Assembly: GCA_050951365.1 (NCBI GenBank)
Contig: JBMNIX010000002.1
Location: 186,001-250,000 of the forward strand
Direction: 5' to 3'
Source: JAAYHG01 sp012735455
GTDB lineage: Bacteria; Bacillota; DTU030; DUMP01
Length of the DNA: 64,000 bases
Positions 26,112 through 34,242 of this stretch are shown one piece after another (positions within the stretch are counted from its first letter, which is position 1; each line of letters begins with the position of its first letter). The notes beneath the pieces were generated by a model, which was not told the DNA's origin, searched no databases, and worked only from the letters and a program-made list of their open reading frames with translations. A program made the position numbers and the translations under genes.

Positions 26112-26456
26112 TCAAACAGGTTGCCTTTCCTCACGAATGGGCTCTACGTAACCGCTGATACGGTGGCTATGCCTGTCGTTAAAAGAGGTATTCAGGTTCA
26201 CCTCGTGGGTGTGATAACCTTCTGGATGCAGGATGGCCGGCCCTGTGAAGCCGTCATAGGTGTGAAAGTGTCCGTCTACGTAGGTCGTGGCGCCCCAGAT
26301 TCGGTGGTAGTGGCTGCCGGGGCTGTCAATTCTAACGCCCGTCACACCCGGGTGTTCATGTACATGGCCAAAATCCATGCTAGTGGTTCCAGCGTGGGCA
26401 TGGACGTGAAGATGGAACCCTTCATTAAATTTGCGTAGATCCTGAGTGCTTGCCAT
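26112..26456 (-). CDS. ymaF: YmaF-family histidine-rich protein
   Basis: 114 aa cytosolic protein with about 15 histidines arranged in HxH pairs (HLHVHAHAG, FGHVHEHPG, HYHRIWG, GHFHTYDG, YHTHEVN, RHSHRISG). This repeating aromatic-His pattern is the YmaF family of sporulating Firmicutes. Metal binding is the natural inference but has not, to my knowledge, been shown. Start ATG has AGGGAGG upstream on the minus strand. Confidence 0.8.
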   Translation of the reverse strand: MASTQDLRKFNEGFHLHVHAHAGTTSMDFGHVHEHPGVTGVRIDSPGSHYHRIWGATTYVDGHFHTYDGFTGPAILHPEGYHTHEVNLNTSFNDRHSHRISGYVEPIREERQPV

Positions 26457-26581
26457 ATCCGCCCCTCCCTTACAGCAGTCTAAGTGTCCCTCCGTTTACA
26501 CCTGTCAGGAGCGCAGGAGAGACGTTCTGCTCTGCTATAAGGTACGGGTGAGTCCAAAGAAAGGTGCTTGATCCCTTAACC

Positions 26582-27025
26582 CTACTCTTCGATTTTAAGC
26601 TTATAACCGTCGTTCCGTCCAGGCTCTGCTTTAGGGGCCCGGATCTCCAGGATGCCATCTCTAAAGCTGGCCCGGGCTTCCTCGGGCTTCACCTCAGCCG
26701 GTAGCGGTAGGGTGCGGAAAAACTGGCCAAAGCGCCGTTCGGAACGGATGTAACCCTCTTCGCGGTGTTCCTCTTCACGGCGCAGCTCGCCGCGTAAGCT
26801 TATACTATTAGCTGTTATGGTAATATCAATATCGTTACGATTTACGCCAGGCAGCTCTGCTTTTACTGTTATCTCGTTTTCATCCTCATAAATGTCTACT
26901 ACCGGCTGCCAGCCGCGCCTGTCACTTGCGAAGGGATAATGGCTCAGGGTGTGATCAAAAAGCCGATTCACCTGCTCGCGAACCTGCCATAAGTCTTGGA
27001 ATGGATCCCAACGAATTAAAGCCAC
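26582..27025 (-). CDS. Hsp20/alpha-crystallin small heat shock protein
   Basis: 147 aa from a GTG at 27025, selected because AAGGAGG lies 8 bases before it; the frame is open further upstream without an SD. Starts (V)ALIRWDPFQDLWQVREQVNRL. The alpha-crystallin domain (about 40-135) has the AELPGVNRNDIDI strand pair, FGQFFRTLPLP and the A-x-x-x-x-G-I-L signature (ASFRDGILEIRAPK). An ATP-independent holdase chaperone. I see no CIRCE element upstream. Confidence 0.92.
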   Translation of the reverse strand: MALIRWDPFQDLWQVREQVNRLFDHTLSHYPFASDRRGWQPVVDIYEDENEITVKAELPGVNRNDIDITITANSISLRGELRREEEHREEGYIRSERRFGQFFRTLPLPAEVKPEEARASFRDGILEIRAPKAEPGRNDGYKLKIEE

Positions 27026-27204
27026 ATGCTCTTCCTCCTTCTGATTTTTTGCTTTTAATATTGTCTCCACTCCAGACTATGATATGTAAAATGGGCGGAG
27101 CACATTTTAGCCTGGCGTCTGGGCATACTAGACTTGTACCCTGAAGTAGCTAAATCTTACCTTGAAACCCCTCGCTCTTACCTTTGAAGAGTGGAGAACG
27201 CAAC

Positions 27205-27594
27205 ATGAACAAAGGCGTAGCTGTGTACGTGTTTGCCCTGGCATTGGTTGTGGCAGTCGTTGTTTCTGGTTGTACCGGCCAGGCGCAGCAAAAACCAGAG
27301 CAAAAGGCAGCTTATAAGGACGGTGAGTACACCGGTAAGCACGAATCGGACAAAGGCGACACCGAGGTTAAGGTCACCGTCAAGGATGGCAGAATCCATA
27401 ACATTGAGATTGTAAAGCCGGACGCGCAGTTTGCCATTGACGATAACTGGCCGGCTCACATCGTGGCGCGGGAGCAAATCCCCCAGCGCATCATTGCCGA
27501 ACAATCCCCCAGGGTAGACTCTGTCTCCAAGGCTACTGGCACCTCAACCGGTCTTATGGAAGCAACTGAAGATGCATTGAGCAAAGCCAAATAA
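27205..27594 (+). CDS. Small FMN-binding-domain lipoprotein
   Basis: 129 aa from ATG 27205 (GGAGA upstream). Lipobox VVSGC near residue 22, a short linker, then an FMN_bind domain: AAYKDGEYTGKHESDKGDTE, VTVKDGRIHNIEIVKP, and DSVSKATGTSTG, which corresponds to the D-x-x-S/T-G-A-T-type flavinylation motif modified by ApbE (Thr as acceptor). Here Lys replaces the usual Gly. A likely substrate of the ApbE protein encoded 2 kb upstream, acting as an extracytoplasmic flavin electron carrier. Confidence 0.85.
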   Translation: MNKGVAVYVFALALVVAVVVSGCTGQAQQKPEQKAAYKDGEYTGKHESDKGDTEVKVTVKDGRIHNIEIVKPDAQFAIDDNWPAHIVAREQIPQRIIAEQSPRVDSVSKATGTSTGLMEATEDALSKAK

Positions 27595-27600
27595 CCCACC

Positions 27601-27622
27601 CCCGGCTGCAGGCCGGGTTTTT
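27601..27622 (+). terminator. Rho-independent terminator
   Basis: CCCGGC / GCCGGG stem with TGCAG loop, followed by five Ts. Confidence 0.8.
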
Positions 27623-27695
27623 GTTATGCAGTCCTCTTGATTCGGGAATACTGATTGTGCTCATAGAAAAAGTCAGGAACAAGGGAGGCGTCCCT

Positions 27696-28391
27696 GTGGA
27701 AACAGCATCTATTACTGCTGCTCTAAACCATCTCCGGCAAGGAGTCAGTGCTGCCGACCACGCCTATCAGGTGGCAGAGCAAGAGGTGCGTGACTTTACC
27801 CAACAGATGGAAAATAGGATTAAGGACGTGCAGGCAAAGCTACAAGAGCTTGTACAAAAAGAACAGGAGTTTCAAGTGAAGCTGGACCAAAATCTCCAAA
27901 CCCTGGAGCAGGAGATCAACAAGAACAACGGGATTGTGGCCTCTCTGTCGCCTGGCAACTCGCTCTCCAAGAGAGAGCAGGTTGCGCAAAAACGGGTTGC
28001 TCTTCTACAAGGGTTAAGACAACTAGAAGAGAGTGTACAGGAGGTCAGTAAGGAACTCGACCTTGTGCTCGGCGAGTATCACCAGGCGGCCGGACAGATC
28101 TTAACCGACGTGACACCGTTGCGTACGGCGCTCGGCCACATCACCACCCAGCTTGGTACCCTGGCAGGACAAGTGGAAAGTCTGACTTCCGCTGCATCAA
28201 CAGCTCCGTCGTCAGCCTCACCTCAGTCCATACCAGAGCGGCTTAGTTCGTTTCAGGCTCAGCTCTTGGGCAATATCTATGCTGCCCAAACAGCCTTTAT
28301 CAATGTCCAGCAGGGTTTGGCGAAGGCTCAGGTGATGCGGCAACTGCTCACAAACATCGAAGACTTCGGTCGGCAGTATGGCTTAAGTTAG
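27696..28391 (+). CDS. Hypothetical coiled-coil protein
   Basis: 231 aa from GTG 27696 (SD AAGGGAGG at 27681-27688). I do not recognise the family. It has no signal peptide or membrane helix. Residues about 20-130 are rich in Gln, Glu and Lys with heptad-like spacing (KDVQAKLQELVQKEQEFQVK) and should form a long coiled coil. A Ser/Ala/Pro stretch near 175-190 separates it from a helical tail. The next gene, 70 bases on, encodes a Gln-rich helical protein, and the two may act together. No function can be assigned. Confidence 0.65.
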   Translation: METASITAALNHLRQGVSAADHAYQVAEQEVRDFTQQMENRIKDVQAKLQELVQKEQEFQVKLDQNLQTLEQEINKNNGIVASLSPGNSLSKREQVAQKRVALLQGLRQLEESVQEVSKELDLVLGEYHQAAGQILTDVTPLRTALGHITTQLGTLAGQVESLTSAASTAPSSASPQSIPERLSSFQAQLLGNIYAAQTAFINVQQGLAKAQVMRQLLTNIEDFGRQYGLS

Positions 28392-28461
28392 CTGCACATA
28401 AAAGCTTACGCACGAGGGTACCTTAGGATTGTGTCCAACAATACGAAAGGGAGGTCAAACA

Positions 28462-28896
28462 ATGGCCGGGTACTCTGATTGGGAAGAAAAAACCGGGCAA
28501 CAAGCCCAGCAGCGGGCGGCGCAACAACTGCAACAACTGACACAACAGGCCATGAACGCCTCTGGTCCGCAGGCCCAAGCTCAGTTCCAGCAGCTTTTCG
28601 CCCAGCTGAAACAACAGGCGCAGCAGCAGGCCAGCCAGACCGACCAGCAGGTGCAGCATGCCCTCCAGCAGGCCATGCAAGCCCTGAACCAGGCGCAACA
28701 GGCCATCCAATCCAACCAGATCTTTGCCCAGATGACCCAGATGCTGGACCAATCTTCCCAGCAGCTCCAGCGATTCCAACAACAGCTAACGAGTGGCCAG
28801 CAGTTTGCCCAAGCCGCCCAGACCCTTAGCAATCAGGCGGGGCAGACGGGGGGCACAGCGCAGAACGCTTTTAATGCCGGTTTCACCCAGCAGTAA
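28462..28896 (+). CDS. Hypothetical glutamine-rich protein
   Basis: 144 aa from ATG 28462 with a very good SD (AAAGGGAGGT). About one third of residues are glutamine, mostly in QQ pairs spaced 3-4 apart (e.g. AQQLQQLTQQAMN), predicting amphipathic helices or a polar coiled coil. It has no Cys, no signal peptide and no recognisable domain. The conserved SD and separate terminator argue that it is expressed. Its partner is probably the coiled-coil gene before it. Low complexity makes homology assignment by eye unsafe. Confidence 0.65.
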   Translation: MAGYSDWEEKTGQQAQQRAAQQLQQLTQQAMNASGPQAQAQFQQLFAQLKQQAQQQASQTDQQVQHALQQAMQALNQAQQAIQSNQIFAQMTQMLDQSSQQLQRFQQQLTSGQQFAQAAQTLSNQAGQTGGTAQNAFNAGFTQQ

Positions 28897-28915
28897 AGGG
28901 GCCCGGAAGACAAAC

Positions 28916-28937
28916 GGAGGGGTTTTTCCCCTCCTTC
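28916..28937. terminator. Terminator between convergent genes
   Basis: GGAGGGG / CCCCTCC stem with TTTTT loop; it lies between the Gln-rich gene and the oppositely directed gerAC and may serve both. Confidence 0.75.
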
Positions 28938-30080
28938 TTAATTGGCCGCCATGCCCAGGCGCCTTATCTTAGCCTCTACCTGGATGTTGATAGGGACATC
29001 CGGGAATTCTTTTCTCCAATCAATCTCTTTCCAAACCTTAGGGTAGCGGGCCCGGATAGTCTGGCCAAAACCATAGGAGTCTACTTTGAGCTCTTTTTGC
29101 AGGCGGTGGAGAACTGTCCGCAGGTCGCGCTGAAGCTTAGAGGCTATACTGGACTCTACAGCACGCAGATAGTCTTCGTCCCGTAGACTGGTGGAGCTGG
29201 TTTTTTCCATGATATTGCCTTCCACCTTTACCAGCACGCTGAAAGAAACCTTGTTTCCTTCCACATGGGGCCTTATGCTACGCTTGGCCCCGGTGGTAAC
29301 GAAGACCAATTCTCCTTCACCCCTGGGACAGGGGACGAGTGTAGGTTGAAACCCGTAGCCCCTTGCTGTAAGCAAGAAGTGGTGGGCTTCCGTGGCGTTT
29401 AGCTGTCCCACCATCTTATCACCCTTAAAGATTGCGAGACCAGCAATGGTGATTGAGTCTTTATCCGGCTTCACCATGATTGCGACGGGTTCCTGGTCAG
29501 ATCTGGATTCGGTGATCATAAACTGGCCAAAACGCAGGGCGGGAAACATTTGCAGGTAGCTTTCCATCTCCAGTGCGCGGTTGATGTAGAGTGAGGGCAG
29601 CTTTTCTTGTTTGGGTTTGACTTCCAGGACTTCTTCCGGATTGCCTTCTGTCACCAGAAACCAGGACTTCCGCCGTATGTCGGCGTTACGCAGTAACACG
29701 TCTAGTACCTGGCGCACTCCCCGCTCGGCCAGTTCCTTTCCTATCACTATGGCTTGGAGATGACCGAAGAAGATGGGATTAGCCACCTTGCCCTGCATGG
29801 TATGCCGAGCCTCCACTATGCTTTTTGCCTCGGTCTTAAGCCTCAGGATTCCTTCTTGTTCACCACCTTCGCTTTCACCTCCCCCGCCTGCTCCCAGCGC
29901 CGCGGGGATAGCGATGTTGTACGTCAAGCTCAAGTTACCACCGGGTGCGGCATCGATCCCTGCCATCATCACAAAGGCGCGATTTTCTATGTCCCGCGAA
30001 CTCTTCCAACCTTGTGAACCAAGATAGAGGACGACAAGCACAAAAGCAACTATCTTAAGCACTGCCTTGTGGTTGTTCAT
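28938..30080 (-). CDS. gerAC: Spore germination protein GerAC family (Ger(x)C)
   Basis: C component of a GerA-type nutrient receptor in the inner spore membrane. 380 aa from ATG 30080 (AAGGAGGAGG upstream), overlapping the end of gerAB. The conserved start SSRDIENRAFVMMAGIDAAP and the C-terminal domain with RDLRTVLHRLQKELKVDSYGFG are typical. Most GerC proteins have a lipobox Cys right after the signal helix (GCWD-type); here that position reads LGSQGWKSS with no Cys, so the protein is probably held by its uncleaved helix. Confidence 0.9.
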   Translation of the reverse strand: MNNHKAVLKIVAFVLVVLYLGSQGWKSSRDIENRAFVMMAGIDAAPGGNLSLTYNIAIPAALGAGGGGESEGGEQEGILRLKTEAKSIVEARHTMQGKVANPIFFGHLQAIVIGKELAERGVRQVLDVLLRNADIRRKSWFLVTEGNPEEVLEVKPKQEKLPSLYINRALEMESYLQMFPALRFGQFMITESRSDQEPVAIMVKPDKDSITIAGLAIFKGDKMVGQLNATEAHHFLLTARGYGFQPTLVPCPRGEGELVFVTTGAKRSIRPHVEGNKVSFSVLVKVEGNIMEKTSSTSLRDEDYLRAVESSIASKLQRDLRTVLHRLQKELKVDSYGFGQTIRARYPKVWKEIDWRKEFPDVPINIQVEAKIRRLGMAAN

Positions 30081-31170
30081 CCGGCTTGTCCTCCTCCTTG
30101 CGCGCGATAGCAACCAATAAGAGAACAATAGGCACTAAGAGTATGTACCCAAACCATGCAATAGAAAACGTACGTATCACATTCTCCAGTTCCACGATGT
30201 TTTGGGGCCGGATGGCCAAGTAATAAAGGGGGGGAACAAAGAGGTAGGGCCAACCTTCCTTAGTCTTTAACTTAAAAAGCTGCTTTAGTGTGAGAACTGC
30301 CCCGAAGAAATTAGCCCCGGCGGTGGTAAAGACCGCGATCACGTAGATGGAGAGAAATGGGGCTTCCAGTCGCTCCAGTACGCCCCTAAAGCCGATCAGG
30401 CGTACCATCTCCAGGGTAGGCCACTGGCTCTTGGCTAGCTCAGGCACACCAAAGGTTCCTGTGGCTACGATAACAGTCAAGAGGTATATCAAAGCCACCA
30501 GGACAATGCCGCGGGTGTGAGATTTCAGTGCCTCCTTGGGGTTGGTGTAGAAGGGCATGAAGAGCGAAATCAGTTCGAAACCGGAGAAGGCAGTTGCCGT
30601 AACCAGGCTGCCAGAGAGTATCTCCCTGATCCCGCTGCCGAAGGGAGGAAGCAGGCGCCAGAAAGTCACCTGTGTCAGGGAGAGGGCTATCACAAGGCTT
30701 AGCGCCAGTACCACAAAGGGAAGGAAGAATTGATTTACCCGGGCGAAACCTTTTACATCCTGCGTGGCAAGGAGGGCTGCCAGGAGCAGCATTAAGATTA
30801 GCCCCACTTCCAGTTCCACCTGGGATAGGACCGAGGTGACAACAATCTCCGCGAACAGACGGCTTTGAATAGCGACAAAAAGCAGCCAGCCGCTGGCGAA
30901 GGTGAGGCAAATCAGGCCGCCCAAGAAGAGCCCCATAGTTTTCACTGTGTATTCGGGTAGGGTGCTGTGCCCAAAGCGTTGTCCCAGCAGGGTGTAGAGG
31001 TAAAGGGCCAGGAAGGCGACTGCGCTGAGGACAATCACGGACAGCCATCCTCCCGTTCGCGCAGCGTGGGTTACCTGGCGGGGCAGGGTGAGGAGACCCA
31101 CGCCAATGGTGGCGTTGATCAGGATGGCGCTGGCCTGATAGGCTGTAACCTGCTTATGCTTATTGCTCAT
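30055..31170 (-). CDS. gerAB: Spore germination protein GerAB family (permease-like)
   Basis: 371 aa, ten membrane helices, APC-superfamily fold; the ligand-sensing B component of a germinant receptor. ATG 31170 has AAGGAGG upstream and overlaps the gerAA stop by 11 bases. The first helix ILINATIGVGLLTLPRQV is characteristic. Which germinant it senses cannot be read from the sequence. Confidence 0.92.
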   Translation of the reverse strand: MSNKHKQVTAYQASAILINATIGVGLLTLPRQVTHAARTGGWLSVIVLSAVAFLALYLYTLLGQRFGHSTLPEYTVKTMGLFLGGLICLTFASGWLLFVAIQSRLFAEIVVTSVLSQVELEVGLILMLLLAALLATQDVKGFARVNQFFLPFVVLALSLVIALSLTQVTFWRLLPPFGSGIREILSGSLVTATAFSGFELISLFMPFYTNPKEALKSHTRGIVLVALIYLLTVIVATGTFGVPELAKSQWPTLEMVRLIGFRGVLERLEAPFLSIYVIAVFTTAGANFFGAVLTLKQLFKLKTKEGWPYLFVPPLYYLAIRPQNIVELENVIRTFSIAWFGYILLVPIVLLLVAIARKEEDKPDEQPQGSA

Positions 31171-32758
31171 CGGCTTTGTCCTCCTTGGCCACATCGTCCG
31201 GCAGCCTCTTGGTGTCCTGCGGCCTCAAAAACGGTGGGCGTTCTTTCATGTAGGGCCAGCTGCGACGGAGTATGCTGTCACCTATAGCCAGGGCGTTGAA
31301 AGGTGCATAGGGAGCCAGATACGGGGTGCCAAAGGACTCCAGGGAGGCTAACTGGATGACAAGGATAATGATCCCGGCGGTGATACCGATGAGCCCGAAA
31401 CTGGCGGCGAAGAACATGAAGGGAAAGCGCAGCAGGCGAATGGAGATGGCGGAGCTGTAACTGGGCGTGGCAAAGGAGCCGATGGCGGTGATAGCCACCA
31501 CGATCACCGTGAGCGGGCTCACGATGGCGGCCCGTACCGAGGCCTCACCCAAGATCAAGCCGCCTACAATGCCTACGGTGGGGCCAATAGGGCCGGGGAG
31601 ACGGACACTGGCTTCCCTTACAATCTCTACGGAAAGCTCCATGATCATTGTCTCCACAAAGGTTGAGAAGGGGACACCGCTGCGCGCTCCTGCCAACGCC
31701 AGAGCCAAGTTGGTGGGCAGCATCTCTGGATGAAAGGAAGTAAGGGCTATGTACACGGAGGGTAGCAGCAGTGAAACCGTCATGGCAATCAAGCGGATAA
31801 AACGCATAAAGGTAGCGATCTGCGGCCGTTCGTAGTAGTCTTCGGGCGACTGAAAAAACTGAGCCCAATTCGCTGGAGCCAGGAGCACGAAGGGGGTGCC
31901 GTCCACAATCACAGCTACACGCCCTTCCAGAATCCCCGCCGCCACCTTATCCGGCCGTTCGGTGACCTGCATCTGGGGAAAGGTGGACATGCTGCGGTCT
32001 TCAATCATCTGCTCCAGATAGCCGCTTTCTAAAATCGCGTCGGTGTTCAGCTTTGCAATACGCCCTTTGATCTCCTTCACCAGTTTGGGATTGGCTATAT
32101 CTGTAATGTACATAAGGGCGATGTCTGTTTTAGTGCGCGTCCCTACCGTGAGCATCTCAGTTACCAAGTCCGGATCCTTGATACGGCGTCTTAGCAGCGA
32201 GGTGTTAACACGTAGCACCTCTGAAAACCCCTCGCGGGGTCCCCGGACCACAGCCTCAATATTTGGCTCCTGCACCCCGCGGCTGGCGTACCCGCGGGTG
32301 TTTATGATAAGTCCCTGGGGAGAGTCTGCGATAGAAAGAAAGGTATCGCCGGAGAGAAGGGAGTGGAGGATCTTTTCTATCTCACTGGCCACCTTGATTT
32401 CGCCCACAGTGAGCAGGTGGGATTGGATAATATCCACGGCGTTACCGCGACTAAGACGGTCCAGGAAACCTTGGATACGCGAAAGGTGCATCAGGCCCTG
32501 CAGAATGTCCAGATCCACCACGCGTTTGTCAGCCAGCCCATCTATGTAAATGAGGGCAAGCTCCACCTCCCGCTCCGCTGGAAGACTTATTTTGCGCACC
32601 ACCACGTCGGAACTGTCGTGAAGGATACCGCGCAAGAGTTTAAGGTCGGCCGCCAGGTTGCCTGTCAGTTTTTGGGGCTTCTCCTGCATGACCTTATCCT
32701 CTTGACGTTTGTTCCTCAGTTCTGCAGCTGGAACCGGTTTTCTAAACTCGCCTTCCAT
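31160..32758 (-). CDS. gerAA: Spore germination protein GerAA family
   Basis: 532 aa A component, first gene of the gerAA-gerAB-gerAC operon. A long soluble N-terminal domain (about 1-290) contains DGLADKRVVDLDIL, EPNIEAVVRGPREGF and DGTPFVLLAPANW. Four to five membrane helices follow with LPSVYIALTSFHPEMLPTNL and PIGPTVGIVGGLILGEASV. ATG 32758 has AAGGAGATGAG upstream; ATG 32689 is an alternative. Nutrient receptors release calcium-dipicolinate and start spore germination. Confidence 0.94.
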   Translation of the reverse strand: MEGEFRKPVPAAELRNKRQEDKVMQEKPQKLTGNLAADLKLLRGILHDSSDVVVRKISLPAEREVELALIYIDGLADKRVVDLDILQGLMHLSRIQGFLDRLSRGNAVDIIQSHLLTVGEIKVASEIEKILHSLLSGDTFLSIADSPQGLIINTRGYASRGVQEPNIEAVVRGPREGFSEVLRVNTSLLRRRIKDPDLVTEMLTVGTRTKTDIALMYITDIANPKLVKEIKGRIAKLNTDAILESGYLEQMIEDRSMSTFPQMQVTERPDKVAAGILEGRVAVIVDGTPFVLLAPANWAQFFQSPEDYYERPQIATFMRFIRLIAMTVSLLLPSVYIALTSFHPEMLPTNLALALAGARSGVPFSTFVETMIMELSVEIVREASVRLPGPIGPTVGIVGGLILGEASVRAAIVSPLTVIVVAITAIGSFATPSYSSAISIRLLRFPFMFFAASFGLIGITAGIIILVIQLASLESFGTPYLAPYAPFNALAIGDSILRRSWPYMKERPPFLRPQDTKRLPDDVAKEDKADEQ

Positions 32759-33033
32759 GCGGCTCTCATCTCCTTAACCGCGGTACTCTGCTGCATTCAT
32801 TCCCCCCTCAACCCTACCTCTATTCCGGCCTTGCCCCCAAAAGGGGAAGGGACTCTTCCCCTTATATAAGGAGGACTGGGTTGGAGATGGGAGTGGGCGC
32901 AACCTATTTGGCCATTGACCAGATCAGGTGAATTCTAGCTGTGTTTACCCATCCAAAAGCGACTGGTCAGGATAGAGGTGTAGGGTATATAATACTCTAC
33001 AGTCGAAGCAAGCCAAATAAAGGAGGTTAGCCA
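32759..33033. promoter_or_regulatory. Divergent intergenic region between gerAA and the MFS gene
   Basis: 275 bases. It holds a perfect 9-bp inverted repeat AAGGGGAAG / CTTCCCCTT at 32841-32863 (loop GGACT) and, near the MFS start, a sigma-A-like promoter (TGGTCA at 32964-32969, 18-base spacer, TATAAT at 32988-32993). A 21-bp near-palindrome at 32980-33000 covers that -10 (arms GTAGGGTAT and ATACTCTAC, 8 of 9 positions complementary), a likely operator. A sporulation (sigma-G) promoter for the ger operon is expected, but I could not identify one with confidence. Confidence 0.6.
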
Positions 33034-34242
33034 TTGTTTCAGCGCGGCTTCAAGTGGCCTGTTGTCCTTTGGGCGGCGGGTTCCCACTTTACCATGGATA
33101 TTTACATGAACCTTATTCCACCGCTCCTGCCTCTCCTGGCCAAGTTGCAGGGCTTCTCCTTGGCCCAAACCGGCTTGGTACTCTCTGTGCACTCCATCAC
33201 CGCTTCGTTCCTACAGCCCTTTGCCGGGATGGTTATGGATAAATGGGGACGCCCTTGGCTCCTGGCAGCCAGCCTTGCTTTCAGTGCCATAACAGTGGGG
33301 CTCATTGGTCTTTTCCCTACATATACCATGCTCTTGCTACTCTTTGGGCTCGCGGGCTTGGGTTCTTCCCTGCTTCACCCCCTAGGTTCTGTGACCTCGG
33401 TGCGCGCAGCTGGTTCCCAACCAGGATTAGCTGTTTCGATTTTTTCCACCGGTGGGAACCTGGGTTTTGCTTTAGGTCCCGCCCTGGCCGTGCCCCTGGT
33501 TTCCCGCTGGGGCCTTAAGGTGCTCTTTTATCTCGTCCCCTTTGGGCTCATGTATGCCATTGCCCTCTTTGCCGTAAGGCAGAGTCTGGTCTTTTCCCCG
33601 GTAGAGCAAAAAGCCGTGGTAGTTGAGAAGCCTAGCCCTGTATCTAAGCTGGCCTTGGGTGGGCTGCTTCTCCTAAATATTGTCTCCTGGTTACGGGCAT
33701 GGGCCCAGTTTGTTGTTACGGCCTATGTCCCGTACCACTTCATTAACCAGGGTTACGATGTCACCGTAACCGGCCCCTTTATGACCCTATACCTGATCGC
33801 TGGAACTATGGGTACCTTTGCAGCAGGCTTTCTTTCCGATCGCTTTGGACGTCGCGCCCTCATCTGCGGGTCTTTAGCCATCTCCTTGGGCAGCATTTGG
33901 CTGACACTCAATGGGGCAGGTAGCTGGGCTTGGGTGGGGGTTGCCTTCCTAGGGGCGGCCATGCACGCCATGGTGCCGGTGGCTATTGTTATTGCTCAGG
34001 AACTGGTGCCCCAGCACGCTGGTATGGCCGCCGGTATGATGCTGGGATTGGCCTATGGCTTGGGCGGTCTCTGCACGCCTCTTATTGGCATGGTGGCAGA
34101 CAACTTCGGTCTTACCACGGCCTTAAACACCTTGTACCCTATAATGAGTGCCTCCTTCCTGCTTTCCCTACTGTTGCCCTTTAAGGCCCTGGCCCAGCGC
34201 CAGGTGGCTACTTCTCAGCCAGAGCCGCAGGAATCCCATTAA
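33034..34242 (+). CDS. MFS transporter, fosmidomycin-resistance (Fsr)-like
   Basis: 402 aa with about 12 membrane helices. TTG start with AAGGAGG seven bases before. The N-terminus SHFTMDIYMNLIPPLLPLL is similar to the H-F-x-x-D-x-Y-x-x-x-x-P-x-L-L-P pattern of Fsr-type exporters, and the loop motif MDKWGRPW is the MFS A motif. Substrate unknown; drug or metabolite export is inferred. Its stop overlaps the stop of the convergent menA gene. A palindrome over the promoter suggests repressor control. Confidence 0.8.
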   Translation: MFQRGFKWPVVLWAAGSHFTMDIYMNLIPPLLPLLAKLQGFSLAQTGLVLSVHSITASFLQPFAGMVMDKWGRPWLLAASLAFSAITVGLIGLFPTYTMLLLLFGLAGLGSSLLHPLGSVTSVRAAGSQPGLAVSIFSTGGNLGFALGPALAVPLVSRWGLKVLFYLVPFGLMYAIALFAVRQSLVFSPVEQKAVVVEKPSPVSKLALGGLLLLNIVSWLRAWAQFVVTAYVPYHFINQGYDVTVTGPFMTLYLIAGTMGTFAAGFLSDRFGRRALICGSLAISLGSIWLTLNGAGSWAWVGVAFLGAAMHAMVPVAIVIAQELVPQHAGMAAGMMLGLAYGLGGLCTPLIGMVADNFGLTTALNTLYPIMSASFLLSLLLPFKALAQRQVATSQPEPQESH

